Shown here in pieces: positions 9,838-22,095 of a stretch of 64,000 nucleotides of DNA; position 1 is the stretch's first letter, and each line of letters starts with the position of its first letter. The notes below the pieces were generated by a model, which saw nothing but the letters and a program-made list of their open reading frames with translations, was not told the origin of the DNA and searched no databases. The stretch comes from Sycon ciliatum (lineage: Eukaryota > Porifera > Calcarea > Leucosolenida > Sycettidae), in assembly GCF_964019385.1 (NCBI RefSeq), contig NC_088643.1, positions 939,855 through 1,003,854 on the forward strand. The letters run 5' to 3'. The position numbers were made by a program, and so were the translations under genes.

Positions 9838-12437
9838 TTTTAGATGTTCTTGTCCGAGTTGAAGCGAACTTCGCTTGTACAGGTAGAGCTATCGTGGATC
9901 GCTGACAGGCTGCTGAATGAGTAACACTGTAGCTCAAGAAGAAACAAGCGGGAGTTACGTCTTACCTCCGGTGTCAGCTGGCATCAATTGGAGTTAATCC
10001 TAGGATAAACGCGCAGATGTCCAACGGAAGACATTGGTCTCTTCACAAAGAACTACCTCCAAGAAATTTCTTGACCTTTCCAAAAGAACTACTTGGTAGG
10101 AATGAGCACAGAAAATTCTACACAACTACTATTTATATTGAGCAATGTCTGGCCTCGGGATTGAGCAACTACGTGCCATGCGATTGAGATAGTAACAATG
10201 TGTGGCAACATGGTGAAAGCGGGTTCAAAAAACGGTCAACCATTACATAAGCATAAGTTTGCGAACTTTCACTCTTTGACTTCGTGGTCTTTGTTTTTCC
10301 TTGTGGTAGTTGAAGTTTTCAAGTGCTCCAGCTCCAGCTAGACTCCATTCGCAGCCACACCACACCACAGCTCATCTTATTTAAGTTTTCATAGTAGATC
10401 TACAGTGTACTAGTCCTTAGTAGTAGAGAAAGAAACGACAATGCTGTGCACCGTCTATCATGAATCGGTCCAGCCTACGAAAGGTCCAGGTCGCCTGATT
10501 GGGCCTGCAAACTGATGTACCTGAAGTTTTTGGGAGCTGCTGATCGATTTGTGAAAGGCGGAAACAGCTAAAACCAGCTGAGCGTAATCCGCCACACACC
10601 AGCAAGTTGCGTACAAGGCGGAGCAGAGTCGCCGTTGACGGCTACACAAATCATTGCGTTTCGGACGACCAGCAAAGATTGTGGAAGTAAAATGTAGTTG
10701 AAAAAACAATTGGTCACTCAGCTCCGACATGTCGAGTCGACACCTACCTGTACGGCAACCATACTCTTCAAAGGTTCAACGAGTCCTTGAGAATTTTCCG
10801 TGGGCGCAGTGATGAGATCGAGAGGCTACGGAGTCGGGGATGAGCGCTGTCGATCACAACATCGCGTCCCAAATGGTGGAGAAGCTTCTGGCAGAGACAC
10901 GCTGAAAGTGCTGGCAGTGGTGACACCGCAGTAATACTGAAGTAGAGTAGTTGTCTCATATCGTGGCGGAGGGCAGCAAGGTCGTAGCTGTCTCTCGACA
11001 ACACCAGTCGGAGTTCCCTGGGACAGCCAGCCAGGTTTCAGACCGCACATGCACCGGAGAAAAACCAAAAGAAAACGCAAGCTCTGTTGATTACCCCAAG
11101 AGGCCCAGCCCCTGACACAGATAACATTCCCCTATGAAATTTTAGATGTTCTTGTCCGAGGTGAAGCGAAATTCGCTTGTATAAGTAGAGCTATCGTGGT
11201 TTGCTGACAGGATGCTGAATGAGTAATACTGTAGCTCAAGAAGAAACAAGAGGGAGTTACGTCTTACCTCCGGTGTCAGCTGGCATCAATTCGAGTTAAT
11301 CCTAGGATAAACGCGCAGATGTACAACTGCGGAAGACATTGGTCTCTTCACAAAGAACTACCTCCAAGAAATTTCTTGACCTTTCCAAAAGAACTACTTG
11401 GTAGGAATGAGCACAGAAAATTCTACACAGCTACTATTTACATTGAGCAATGTCTGGCCTGGGGATTGAGGAACTACGTGACACGCGAGTGAGATAGTAA
11501 CAATGTGGGGCAACATGTTGGAAGAGGGTTAAAAAAAAACGGGTCAACCATTGCATAAGCATAAGTTTGCGGGAATAGCATAAGTGGGCACAGTGTCCTC
11601 CACCTTGTCTCATGCTGTCAAACTAAGGGCGCGCTCGAACTGTCACTCTTTGACTTCGTGGTCTTTGTTGTTCCTTGTGGTAGTTGAAGTTTTCAAGTGC
11701 TCTAGCTTTTAGATTCCACTCGCAGCCACACCACACCACAGCTCATCTTATTTAATTTTTCATAGTAGATCTACAGTGTACTAGTCCTTAGTAGTAGAGA
11801 AAGAAACGACAATGCTGTGCACCGTCTATCATGAAGGGTCCCAGCCTACGAAAGGTCCACATCGCCTGATTGGGCCTGCAAACTGATGTACCTGAAGTTT
11901 TTGAGAGCTGCTGATCGATTTGCGAAAGGCGGAAACAGCTAAAACCAGCTGAGCGCAATCCGCCACACACCAGCAAGTTGCGTACAAGGCGGAGCAGAGT
12001 CGCCGTTGACAGCTACACAAATCATTGCGTTTCGGACGACCAGCAAAGATTGTGGAAGTAAAATGTAGTTGAAAAAACAATTGGTCACTCAGCTCCGACA
12101 TGTCGAGTCGACACCTACCTGTACGGCAACCATACTCTTCAAAGGTTCAACGAGTCCTTGAGAATTTTTCCGTGGGCGCAGTGATGAGATCGAGAGGCCA
12201 CGGGGTCGGGGATGAGCGCTGTTGATCACAACATCGCGTCCCAAATGGTGGCGAAGCTCCTGACAGAGACACGCTGAAAGTGCTGGCAGTGGTGACACCG
12301 CAGTAATACTGAAGTAGAGTAGTTGTCTCATATCGTGGCGGAGGGCAGCAAGGTCGTAGCTGTCTCTCGACATCACCAATCGGAGTTCACTGGGACAGCC
12401 AGCCAGGTTTCGGACCGCACATGCACCGGAGAAAAGA
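9838..12437. repeat. 1.2-1.3 kb tandem segmental duplication
   Basis: Unit 1 (about 9838-11066) and unit 2 (about 11138-12437) align throughout, from TTTTAGATGTTCTTGTCCGAG to GCACATGCACCGGAGAAAA. Unit 2 has an extra block of about 70 bp near 11571-11640 that includes CAGTGTCCTCCACCTTGT, a string also found at 47514. Both units keep a minus-strand open frame of 90 codons (10458-10730 and 11829-12101) and a second one beyond it, with several amino-acid differences. I recognise no domain, and conservation of the frame may be incidental in a recent duplication. Confidence 0.85.
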
Positions 12438-13864
12438 TAAGTATTAGTACTTGAGATTGTGGATGTTTTCGATAATTTACCAAGTACATATAGTTGACAT
12501 GATCGAAAGGGGTGTACATGCCGTCGTATTCATGGGAGCAAACAAACGCTCAGCCCGTACCGCCCTAGGCCCTACACAGGGTGCATGATCAATGTCACGG
12601 GACCATCAGAATTTTATGGATTTGCAGAGCGAGGTACATGACTGTATCGTGTTTGTAGTCCATGGGCCAAATCTCAGAAAAGGCGTCTTTCGGAGAAGGT
12701 GATGCACTGAAGCTCCAAGTAAACGCCCTTTGGCACACTAGCTCATGAGACCCCATAGAATACGAATCCGATTGTTGGACGTTGCCAATCCAGTCCAGGA
12801 TAGTCGAACTGGGTCGAATACCTTCTTCCGATATTCGTAATTTCGTCCACCATTACATCTTTCTCATCGTCTTTTTTCGCTTGGCGAATGTTCTTGAGCC
12901 GCTGAGCAGAATCTACGCACGCTCAAACACTTGAAATGCCTGCATGTTGACGGTTCGCAAGATTCTAGCGGGCTTGGTGGAAATCTATTATTTATTACAT
13001 TTTTTTGGGAATCTGAATTTGAACGGTAGAAGCTCATTAGGAGAAGACGGCGTGTCGCCGCTGTCGGATTGTCGCTACTGTGTTTCAGACGTATTTGCTT
13101 GAACGTGCTATTGAGGATGGACAGAAGATGAAGTGACGGCTTTCTTGAACACGGACGTTTTGTCTACATTGTAGCTGAAACATCTCATCTGGCGTCTAGA
13201 ACGCAATTATCATGAGTTGTGAGTGCCAGCTGAGCTGAACACAAGCTGGACACCATTCGTCAGCTGGGAATTTGCAAGGAAGCTCTTGATAGCCACGATA
13301 AGCATAATTATACAGAGGTAACCTTGTTTGCCTCAATACGCATGCAGGTGATACCACTAGTGGCACTACAATGTAAATGGTGCAAAATCGATGCAACAGC
13401 GAATATGTACTTCGTACAATCACAAACTATTGTAAGGCAAGTGTTCATGCCTGTCATAGAAGAATTTCAGCCCGGAATACTTGTTGTCATGGTCATAAAT
13501 AATACAGGACTTGAGTTGGCTCAGGACATAAAAACACTTGTGGTCAATACGGTCATTATTGCGAGAATAATATTTAGCCATTGTATGTTAACACCTGATG
13601 CCGCACTACTAGCAATATTTCATGTACATGTATGTGAGACTCAATTGCATCCACAAGGCCGTAGATGCATGTAAGCACACAATGCTGTACAGTATAAGTA
13701 GTAGTCGACATGTGGTGCCTTCCTGCTGCACATGCACATGCACTAGCTGCAGCAAGTTGGCAACGACGCATGACCTATCTGCACCGCACAGGGTGAGCTA
13801 AGAAAGGAATATTGCACACATAGTGCTATTTGTGTTCCGATAACGTTAAGCCGCTATACATGTA
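12438..13864. other. Gene-free stretch; dispersed repeat B at 12667-12846
   Basis: Contains a copy of a repeat (CCAAATCTCAGAAAA to CGTCCACCATTA) also found at 20738-21247, where a SINE has split it. This copy gives the unoccupied state of that insertion site. Nothing else recognised. Confidence 0.6.
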
Positions 13865-14375
13865 CAGGTAGACTCCCTTTAATTCGAACCTCAAATTGCG
13901 AGGCCCTAACTTCGAATTATCCGGAACTTCTAATTATCCAAATGCAGCCCCATGCACTCATATGTATGTCAAAATGCTTGAAATCGCATGCTGAATATTT
14001 TTGGCACTTTTTCATTTGCATCAACGAAACATAGGTGGTCGTACCGGTCATGTACAACGGATCATCAAAACACTGGATCGACAAAAAATCGAAAAAATAC
14101 ATGAAAATACATGATAGTGTAAAAACAACAGAAAAATGAAAAGGCACCCATTTTGATAATCCAGGGGATGGCCCACGCCTGGTACTGCCACTGCATAAAT
14201 CATACGTTATGACTGATAAAATGCTACACCTGTGAAGTAAAAGAAAAAGGCCCAACCCTGCCCTGCCAGCTATTTGGGCTTACGGGGGTCTAGCAGAAGA
14301 TCGGTACGACGAAAAAGTTCGAATTACACGGAATGTTCGTTTTATACCGTATTCGAATTAGAGGGAGTCTACCTG
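13865..14375. mobile_element. Tigger/pogo-like MITE
   Basis: Terminal inverted repeats of 24 bp (CAGGTAGACTCCC-TTAATTCGAA, one mismatch) at 13865-13888 and 14352-14375. CAG-start ends with an internal TAATTCGAA block are typical of Tigger-type elements. The left flank is TA and the right flank TT, a target duplication with one change. The 511-bp interior has no transposase, so it is non-autonomous. Confidence 0.75.
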
Positions 14376-15620
14376 TTCTAGTATCCTTATACATGTACCT
14401 GGTCACTCGATAGGCGATGCCGACTGTATTAATATTTTCATATTACCCGACAGGCTATAGCACACTGCGTCAGATCACTATGCAACAAAACAAGAGCTTT
14501 GGAGCGAATATACACTGAAGCAAAGTACGTTTCAACGGCACAGCACTAGTCACAATGAGGGGAGTTACGAGGATGGTTGGGCCGTGACACAAAGATGATG
14601 ATTGTTAATGATTCATGCATGGTGGAAAATTACCACCAATGGCGATGATATTGCTTTCACAACAATGACATCAGTAGGAATAGTGACACAACCTTACTGT
14701 TCCAAGTAGGATTTAAAAGCGAGTGAAGGGTGAGCAGACTGGTCTAATAGCAGACCGGGTCTAAGCAAGGAAGTAATCGCCATCAGAGGTGAGCTTGCAC
14801 ATCAGAAAACAGATGATGATCACCAAACACAGAGAAGTTGGCTATGTGTATGTTTGTGTCACTGTGTGTGCATGTGCGTGTGTCTGCATGTGCGTTTGTG
14901 TGTATGCGCGTACATCTGTGTGTGAGAGAGAGGCAGACAGACAGATAGCATATGGTGGGAGGGATCAAGGTCTGACCTCAGAGTTAAATGCTGAAGGTGT
15001 GGAATAGCAACAGTGCGAAATCGGGCAGGGTGGTTAATGGCCCACACTGGAGCCGAGTAGGAGCGCCAGTGGTTGAGGGCTAGCACAGGAGTAGCAGCAG
15101 CTCCAGCCTAGTAAGATCAGCTTCTGGATGAAAATCTCCGAACACAGTAGGTACCAAGCTTCACTAGCAGTTTCCTGGCAGGGGTGCACGGCGAGCACCC
15201 GTACATCCCTCAAGCCACCAGAGCCGCAGTACTTGGACACGATCCAGGTGCTTACCCGCCAACAATGCTGAGAAGGCACTGGAGCCATACAGGAACTTAT
15301 GATCAAGCATGACCACAGACTTGAAATACAGGGTCCGGCTTTGAATACTGAGACAGCGACGTCTCCTCCACAGAACACCACTCAGCCCCACCATTGCATT
15401 ATTTTCGCTTTTTCATGATTTTTAAAATCAACATTTACCAGTGACTAAATAACTCCGCGTCTCCGACCACAACTGCAGCGTTCCCGTGAGCCTGTTGGAT
15501 TTCCGTTAGCCTGTTGAGATTATCTTCATCTCGTCACATGTGAGCCTGTGTGTTTCATCCGTATCGTGGCACAATTACACAGATACGATTTCCAACACAG
15601 GCTGGTTCCGTTGCTCGAAG
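14376..15620. other. Gene-poor stretch with TG-rich tract
   Basis: A degenerate (TG)n/(GAGA) tract lies at about 14843-14940. A minus open frame at 15034-15394 contains LYFKSVVMLDHKFLYGS and DRVQVLRLWWLEG, loosely like the region after the RT core in LINE proteins; too weak to call. Confidence 0.4.
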
Positions 15621-16044
15621 GTTGGTTGGTTGGTTGGTATATTTTATTTTACTTCGCCAGAATGAACAGGCATTGCTGCCTTCTTGCCTGGACAAGTGGA
15701 TTGTCCAAGCTCTCACAAAAAGACGAAGAAAGGAAAGAAATATTACATGAGAGTGTGAAGCATGCAATCTTATAAAATAAAAAATAAAAAATTTCCATGA
15801 GAGTGTGACGCATGCATGATGAGAGAGAAGAGATAGATTCGAGATAGAGATAGATAGATGGAGAGAGAGAGATAGATAGAGAGAGAGACTGCTTTATTGC
15901 CTGGACAAGTGAACTGTCCAAGCTCTTACAAAATGACCAACAACAACAGCAACGGCAACAACAACAGCAACAGCGACAACAACAACAACAGACCAACAAC
16001 AACAGCAGCGGCAACACCACAGCAGCAGCAGCAACAACAACAAC

Positions 16045-16457
<413 letters not shown>

Positions 16458-16560
16458 TGTGTGTGTGTGTGTGTCAGAGACACAGAGAGAGAGAGGGGGG
16501 GGAGGAGAGATATGCGGATTGTTAAAATGGATTTCGACATGAAGTTAGGTACAGAGAATG

Positions 16561-19368
16561 TTAATATGGGTAAAGGCTGGGCAAGTCGAGAGCCGTGGCT
16601 AGAGCTTTAAATGTCTGCCAATCACCTTCCGTACGGACTGCAACTGGGAGAGCATTCCACAGAATGCTGCTAACAAACTGAATTGAACGACGTCCAGCAG
16701 GACCAGGGAGGAAAGGAACTCTCAGCAGGCTTGACACTTGACCCCGTGTCATCCTCAGCTGAGGTGTGGCAGGGTCGTTGATTGGCACGAACAGATTCTT
16801 TAACAGGGGACTTGTCTTGTCATTTAAACATTTGAAAACGAAGATGGCAAGCTTCTGGAAGAGAAGCTGTGGCAAGCTTGGCACACCCAGTAGCTCGAGA
16901 AGGGGGGCAGTCGGGACCAGAGTCCTTTGCTGCAGGGTCGCTCTGACACCGGATTTTGACAGGCGGTGGAGTTTATCCAGGAGCTGCTTGGAAAGACTGG
17001 AGAAGAAACAGTTGGATCCATAGGACAGATGAGCCTGTATCATGCTGACATACCAGACTTGGCGTGCTCTTAGGCTCAGGGACCTGCCGTGTCGCCATAG
17101 CTGTCCAATTACTGGCCCGATCTTGCGTGTTACATGGCTGATATGTGGCTGCCAGGAGAGGTCATTGTCGATTACAACACCCAGGTATTTCGCAGATGTT
17201 GTTGCTTCCAGGGGTTGTCCTCGACAACGTACATGTTCTTGAACATCAGCACCGCCTCTTGGCTTTACAAACAGAACTTGTGTTTTCTGGGCATTCAGAA
17301 GTAGGCCGATGTCATCTAGCCACTTGGCGAGGTTGGTCACTGCAGACGACAGAGACTCGCAGACTTGCTTGGGACACGCGTTGGAGCAATCGAGAGCGAT
17401 GTCATCAGCGAATTCCTGATCTGCCACATCCGGAGGCATCGTTGACTTGACGTCAGCAGTGTAAATTACGAACAGGAGTGGGCCTAAGACACTGCCCTGC
17501 GGAACACCGCGAGAGCAAGGAACAGTCCCTGACAACTGATCCTGCAATTTGATCTGCTGTGTCCGGCCAGACAGGTAACTGCAGAACCAGTTGAGTGCAG
17601 TTCCCGAGATGCCTAGCTTAAACAGTTCAGTAACGAGTCGCTCATGCCTGACGCGGTCAAAGGCCTTTGACATGTCGACAAACACGATGCCGGTATACTT
17701 GCGCTCTGCCCGTGCCATTTGCCATCGATCAACAGCATACGTTAAGGCATCTTCTGTGGAGTGAAGCTTTCGGTAGGCGAACTGAGTAGGCGGAAGAAGT
17801 TGCTTGGAGTCCAAGTACTGCGTGATCTGATTTTTTACAAATGCTTCTGTGATGCGGGAGATAACTGGGAGCAGTGACACAGGGCGGTAGTTCTTTGGCA
17901 AAGTTGGGTCTCCACTCTTGAAGAGCGGACTGACGTGGGACAACTTGAAGGACAGGGGGAACTCACCGGAGGACAGGGATATATTAATGATGCGTGTAAG
18001 TGTGGGGGCAATGGTTCGATAACACTTTTGCAGGATGATGCTTGGAACTTGGTCACTGCCTGTTGCCTTGAAAGGGTTCACAGATTTCAAACTGCTTGCC
18101 ACATCCTCGACTGTCACTACACTGAAGTCGGTAAGTGCCCCTTCCGCCATTGGACCAGAGGGAGAACAGAGCTGAGGAGGACGCTGGGGATCATGGACAA
18201 CGTCACCAAACAGCTTGCTAAGATCCGATATGGGTACTTGAGCAGTGTGCGATTGTTTCTTCCGGCCAACCACAGTATTGATGACTGACCAAAGTTTACG
18301 TTGGTCAGAAGTCTGGCACTGCTGGATGAAATACGTGTTCTTCAGGCTCCTGTCCAGCTTCCTGGCCTTGGCACGAGCAGTGCGGTGTTGACTGCGGAGA
18401 TCATCATTGCAGCGGTTCTTCATGAGCAGTCGATGGAGTCTGTCTCGCTCCCGTACGCAGGCCACAAGTTCATCTGTTACCCACGGGCAGGGACGTCTAT
18501 CCCGATTTCGCCTCAACCGCACGGGTGCATGCTTATCCAATGTTGACACTATGGAGGCGATGAAAGATGATGCAAGGGTGTTGACATCATCTATGGCGAG
18601 CAGAGAGGCCTGCTCTACACTGAGATTGCTGTTGAAGGTGTCCCAGTTTATCTTATGGATGCGGCGTGTAGGTCTGTAGCTGGAAGTACGGCCTGGTGCA
18701 AACCCTGCCACAGAGAGATTCCCAAGTACTGCAAAGTGGTCACTAATGTCTAGGTAGGCTATCTCACAAGGTCCCGTCAGCGGGCAAGTTGATAGGAAGA
18801 GATCAATGATTGACTCAGTAAGGGTGGTGGCACGTGTTGGTGAAGACACATAATTTGTCATACCAAATTTGTTAAACAAGTCAGTTACTCGTATGGCCAT
18901 GGGTGACTGGTTCATTTTCATATCAACGTTGAAATCACCCAGCATGACAGTTGCCAGAACCTTCTTTCCGGGTGCATGAACTGATGCGTCTAGGTTGGAC
19001 TCCAGGGAGGTCCAGAATGCTACAGGTTTGTCTGGTGGACGATAACAGCATCCAACCAGCACTATGCCACCGGAAACGCTAACTTCTATCCACAGCAGCT
19101 CTAAGTCAGTCTCCAAGTCAGTGCGTCTTCGCGCAAGAACAGATTCATGGCAGTATATCCCAACACCACCACCACGTTGCTGCAATCTATCCTTCCGATG
19201 TAGCTTGAAATGTGGGATAGTAAGTTCACTGTCCAAGATATCTGGAGTGAGCCAAGTCTCAGCCATACCAAAGACATGAATGCCTCTGTTTGACAAGAAC
19301 TTTTGCACTTCGGCTGTCTTGCGCCTGATACTACATACATTCAAGAAGGCAGTGTGCAGCATGGTCAT
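16561..19368 (-). CDS. LINE ORF2: APE endonuclease plus reverse transcriptase
   Basis: A 935-residue open frame with the full protein of a Jockey/CR1/L2-type non-LTR retrotransposon. The N-terminal APE-like endonuclease shows AETWL (about 36-40), GGGVGIY, CCYRPP, LGDFN and SDHF (about 210). The RT follows with YRPVSLL, VFVDMSKAFDRV, GVPQGSVLGPLLF (about 620) and the catalytic FADD at residues 653-656 (17401-17412). It nicks target DNA and primes reverse transcription of its own RNA there. No stop or frameshift is seen. The ATG overlaps the ORF1 stop (TGATG), so translation by reinitiation is likely. The 3' side runs into (GA)n and hairpin tails. Probably an intact, recent copy; clade below superfamily uncertain. 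Confidence 0.95.
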   Translation of the reverse strand: MTMLHTAFLNVCSIRRKTAEVQKFLSNRGIHVFGMAETWLTPDILDSELTIPHFKLHRKDRLQQRGGGVGIYCHESVLARRRTDLETDLELLWIEVSVSGGIVLVGCCYRPPDKPVAFWTSLESNLDASVHAPGKKVLATVMLGDFNVDMKMNQSPMAIRVTDLFNKFGMTNYVSSPTRATTLTESIIDLFLSTCPLTGPCEIAYLDISDHFAVLGNLSVAGFAPGRTSSYRPTRRIHKINWDTFNSNLSVEQASLLAIDDVNTLASSFIASIVSTLDKHAPVRLRRNRDRRPCPWVTDELVACVRERDRLHRLLMKNRCNDDLRSQHRTARAKARKLDRSLKNTYFIQQCQTSDQRKLWSVINTVVGRKKQSHTAQVPISDLSKLFGDVVHDPQRPPQLCSPSGPMAEGALTDFSVVTVEDVASSLKSVNPFKATGSDQVPSIILQKCYRTIAPTLTRIINISLSSGEFPLSFKLSHVSPLFKSGDPTLPKNYRPVSLLPVISRITEAFVKNQITQYLDSKQLLPPTQFAYRKLHSTEDALTYAVDRWQMARAERKYTGIVFVDMSKAFDRVRHERLVTELFKLGISGTALNWFCSYLSGRTQQIKLQDQLSGTVPCSRGVPQGSVLGPLLFVIYTADVKSTMPPDVADQEFADDIALDCSNACPKQVCESLSSAVTNLAKWLDDIGLLLNAQKTQVLFVKPRGGADVQEHVRCRGQPLEATTSAKYLGVVIDNDLSWQPHISHVTRKIGPVIGQLWRHGRSLSLRARQVWYVSMIQAHLSYGSNCFFSSLSKQLLDKLHRLSKSGVRATLQQRTLVPTAPLLELLGVPSLPQLLFQKLAIFVFKCLNDKTSPLLKNLFVPINDPATPQLRMTRGQVSSLLRVPFLPGPAGRRSIQFVSSILWNALPVAVRTEGDWQTFKALATALDLPSLYPY

Positions 19369-20435
19369 CAGCAGGTATGGTTGATTTCAGAGCCATCGCT
19401 GACTGAGGGCGCGTGCACATTTGTCTCCACTTCCGAAAGGGATGCAGAGTTTGCTTGCGTGTCGTCACATGCTGTGGTTTCTGTGGTATCATCACTGACA
19501 TCAGAGGCAGAGTACTTGTCGAAATTCCACTGTCTGGAATAGAGTGGTCTGGGCCAGAAGCGACGATCCAACAGCGTCTTGCTGCACGATGCGTGGACTA
19601 CCAGTCTCGCAGACGACGACTTCTGCTTCTGAAAAACTTTACAGTCGAGAATTTTAATAGAGGGAGTCTTCAACTCCGACGAGCGACACTCCACGAAGCG
19701 TGCTAGCTGCTCCGGTGAGGCATCGCGCAGCAGATTGCCAACAAACACAACACTTTTCTTGACAGGTTTCCTGGCTGTCACCAAACGCCAGGCAGCATCT
19801 TCACTGTCGTCATCGACGTCTGGCAAATTGGCCTCACTGACTGCACTGGCTGCATTAGCTGAAGTTTGAATGTTGGTCTTAGTCTTGGAGTTCGAATTAC
19901 TAGTAGTTTGAGCGTTCGACGTGACACCCACGCGTTGGTGATGATCCAGGTCACTGAGGTCATGTCCTGGTACGGTAGGTCCGCTCCCGACTGGAATGTG
20001 ACACGTGGCCGCAGCATCCTGCTGGGCCGGACCAGATGAAGTCAGTTGTAGATCTACTACGGTATTCGGGTTGGTTTCGGACTCAACGGTTGGGCAGTTA
20101 GTAGCATGGCGCCTCTTTCTTTGCGACTTGCTCTGAGCCTGAGAATCTCCAACCGTAATGGCGGAACTTCCTGAACTTGGAATGTTCGGTGCGCTTGATC
20201 TGGATAGCTCCTGAACGGTCCTAGATAGCTGGTCGATATGGCTTATCAGCCTTTTCTCACGGTCTGCAGCAGCACTTCTTTCGGCATCAAGCATATCCAT
20301 TATCACCGCCAGAGCGTTGTGGAAATCGCGGCAGCAGTTCGACGTGGGGAAACGATTATCTGGGACATCGCACGGCTGTTCGTGCTCATCGCTCTCTACT
20401 GCGGCCATGGTCGTGGAATCCCTGTTTGCAGACAT
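19368..20435 (-). CDS. LINE ORF1 (nucleic-acid-binding protein)
   Basis: 355 residues ending in TGA at 19370-19368, overlapping the ORF2 ATG by one base. Residues about 45-75 form a heptad-like segment (DMLDAERSAAADREKRLI-), a possible coiled coil for multimerisation. The middle is Ser/Thr/Asn-rich, likely disordered. Residues about 225-300 (KKSVVFVGNLLRDAS, CKVFQKQKSSSARLVV, FWPRPLYSRQWNF) look like an RRM-type fold, as in ORF1 proteins of CR1/L2-type LINEs that bind their RNA. The FWPRPLY-x-R-x-W-x-F block recurs in the ORF1 fragment at 61843-62460. The start is the first ATG of the frame; about 100 bp upstream may be 5' UTR. Confidence 0.85.
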   Translation of the reverse strand: MSANRDSTTMAAVESDEHEQPCDVPDNRFPTSNCCRDFHNALAVIMDMLDAERSAAADREKRLISHIDQLSRTVQELSRSSAPNIPSSGSSAITVGDSQAQSKSQRKRRHATNCPTVESETNPNTVVDLQLTSSGPAQQDAAATCHIPVGSGPTVPGHDLSDLDHHQRVGVTSNAQTTSNSNSKTKTNIQTSANAASAVSEANLPDVDDDSEDAAWRLVTARKPVKKSVVFVGNLLRDASPEQLARFVECRSSELKTPSIKILDCKVFQKQKSSSARLVVHASCSKTLLDRRFWPRPLYSRQWNFDKYSASDVSDDTTETTACDDTQANSASLSEVETNVHAPSVSDGSEINHTC

Positions 20436-20737
20436 GCTTGCAACAAAAAATCCGGGTCAGAGACCCCAAAAGTAACCTAAAAACGATACAAAAACGGGAG
20501 CTGAAAAACATGCATCCTACTCTAAAACGTTTTGTGTAGCATCAGGGTTGGCGGTAAGAATTGCTACGCCGTCTGTGGCTGCATGGGAACTTGGCGAGTC
20601 GTCGTCTTTCTCCATAAGTTCTGATCGTCACGCGAACAACAGCCACTATTGCCTAGAAACTACGACACAACAGTATCAAGCTCGCCCCAGCAGAAGGACA
20701 CGAATGACGAGCGCAAAGACGAAGAACAATCCATCGG

Positions 20738-21247
20738 CCAAATCTCAGAAAAAGCCTCTTTCGGAGAAGGTCATGCACTAAAGCTCCAAGTAAACGCCCT
20801 TTGGCACACTAGCTCATGAAAAAAAAGAAAAAAAAGTAAATTATCGTGTCAGTTCCCGAAGGGAACTCACGACGGCCGCTACCACCCGGTAAATCCTAGC
20901 GGCAGATGCAGCGCCTAACGGTGGGGGTGAGTGGATAAGTCTCACAACCACTGGCACAAGTGCCGAGAACGACCCCATTAGCTGCATCCATGTACCCCTT
21001 GTGCCTGGCCACAAGTTCCCAGTTGACTGTGGGTAGCAGCACGGCTGGAAAAACCGCTCCCAGGCAGGACTTGAACCAGGTACCTCTCGTATCTCAATCA
21101 TGGTCTTTGACCAACCCACTGTGCCTGCCTGGTTCATGAGACCCCATAGAATACGAATCCGATTGTTGGACGTTGCCAATCCAGTCCAGGATAGTCAAAC
21201 TGGGTCGAATACCTTCTTCCGATTTTCGTAATTTCGTCCACCATTAC
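20738..21247. repeat. Dispersed repeat B, interrupted by a SINE
   Basis: 20738-20819 and 21134-21247 together match 12667-12846. The interruption is the SINE at 20820-21133. A flanking segment (GTATCAAGCTCGCCCCA, AAGGACACGAATGACGAGCGC) appears on both sides (20673 and 21260). Confidence 0.8.
20820..21133 (-). mobile_element. tRNA-derived SINE with target-site duplications
   Basis: A 314-bp insertion flanked by TCATGA on both sides (20814-20819 and 21134-21139), absent from the empty site in repeat B near 12745. On minus it starts with a tRNA-like part (A-box-like GCACAGTGGGTTGG, B box GGTTCAAGTCC, rc of 21067-21077), then an unrelated body, and ends in a T-rich tail (A-rich on plus, 20820-20836). 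It differs from the 281-bp SINE. Confidence 0.85.
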
Positions 21248-21312
21248 CAGACACTACAGTATCAAGCTCGCCCCATCAGAAGGACACGAATGACGAGCGC
21301 TAAGACGGAGAA

Positions 21313-21886
21313 AGAGAGACAGGGTTAGCGAGAGCTGACTAGTGCAGGTACGCTGTCATCTCCTGAGCTTCATGAGGTGGTGGGCAATGCAGCGAAGTGA
21401 AACGAAGGAAGATAGAAGGCATACACGGAGGCACCAAAACCTATTGCCTGTCACATACCAAGTACCATTTTAGCGTTTACAGCTGTCAGATGACAGCCTC
21501 AAAAAATTGAAAATCTGCTCCAAAAACTCTGGATCAGAACTCTGCGCACTCTCAAATGGAGCGCACAGTAAAAAAATTCGGCGACGAAGAACGCTTCGTA
21601 TCGACGCCCTGTACTGAATTCGGCACGTCCAACAAACGGAATAGTGTTCTCTGATATACTCTCTACGTGCTGGGTATGGTCGCGTTTACTTGGAAGCTCA
21701 GTGCATCACCACTTTCGATTTTGAGACTTGGCCAATGGACTAGAAAGAGAGACAGGGTTAGCGACAGCTGGCTAGTGCAGGACTGCAGGTACGCTGTCAT
21801 CTCCTGAGGTGATGGGCCAAGCAGCGAAGTGAAACAAAGGAAGATAGAAGGCATACCGAGGCACCAAAACCTATTGCCTGTCACAG
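21313..21886. repeat. Direct duplication of about 145 bp
   Basis: GAGAGACAGGGTTAGCGA through CCAAAACCTATTGCCTGTCACA occurs at 21313-21458 and 21746-21886 with small differences. The spacer is not recognised. Confidence 0.75.
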
Positions 21887-21960
21887 AGATCAAGTCTCTA
21901 CTTGCAGACACTACACCCTGACTCCACAGGGACTGCAGGTACAAGACATACACAATCATA

Positions 21961-22095
21961 CACAGTTGCGAGGGCAAGACGCTCTGATCTTGCGCGAGGT
22001 CTGTGAGTGATCTTGCCCGAGGTCGAGACGCCCGAGGGCAAGATCACTCACATGACCAAGGGCCAGATCAGAGCGGCTTGCCCGACGCAACTGTG
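21961..22095. mobile_element. 135-bp foldback MITE, TA target site
   Basis: Almost wholly an inverted repeat: CACAGTTGCG at the left, CGCAACTGTG at the right, with GATCTTGCCC/GGGCAAGATC inside. TA flanks both ends (21959-21960 and 22096-22097), as for Tc1/mariner-type insertions. Confidence 0.75.
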
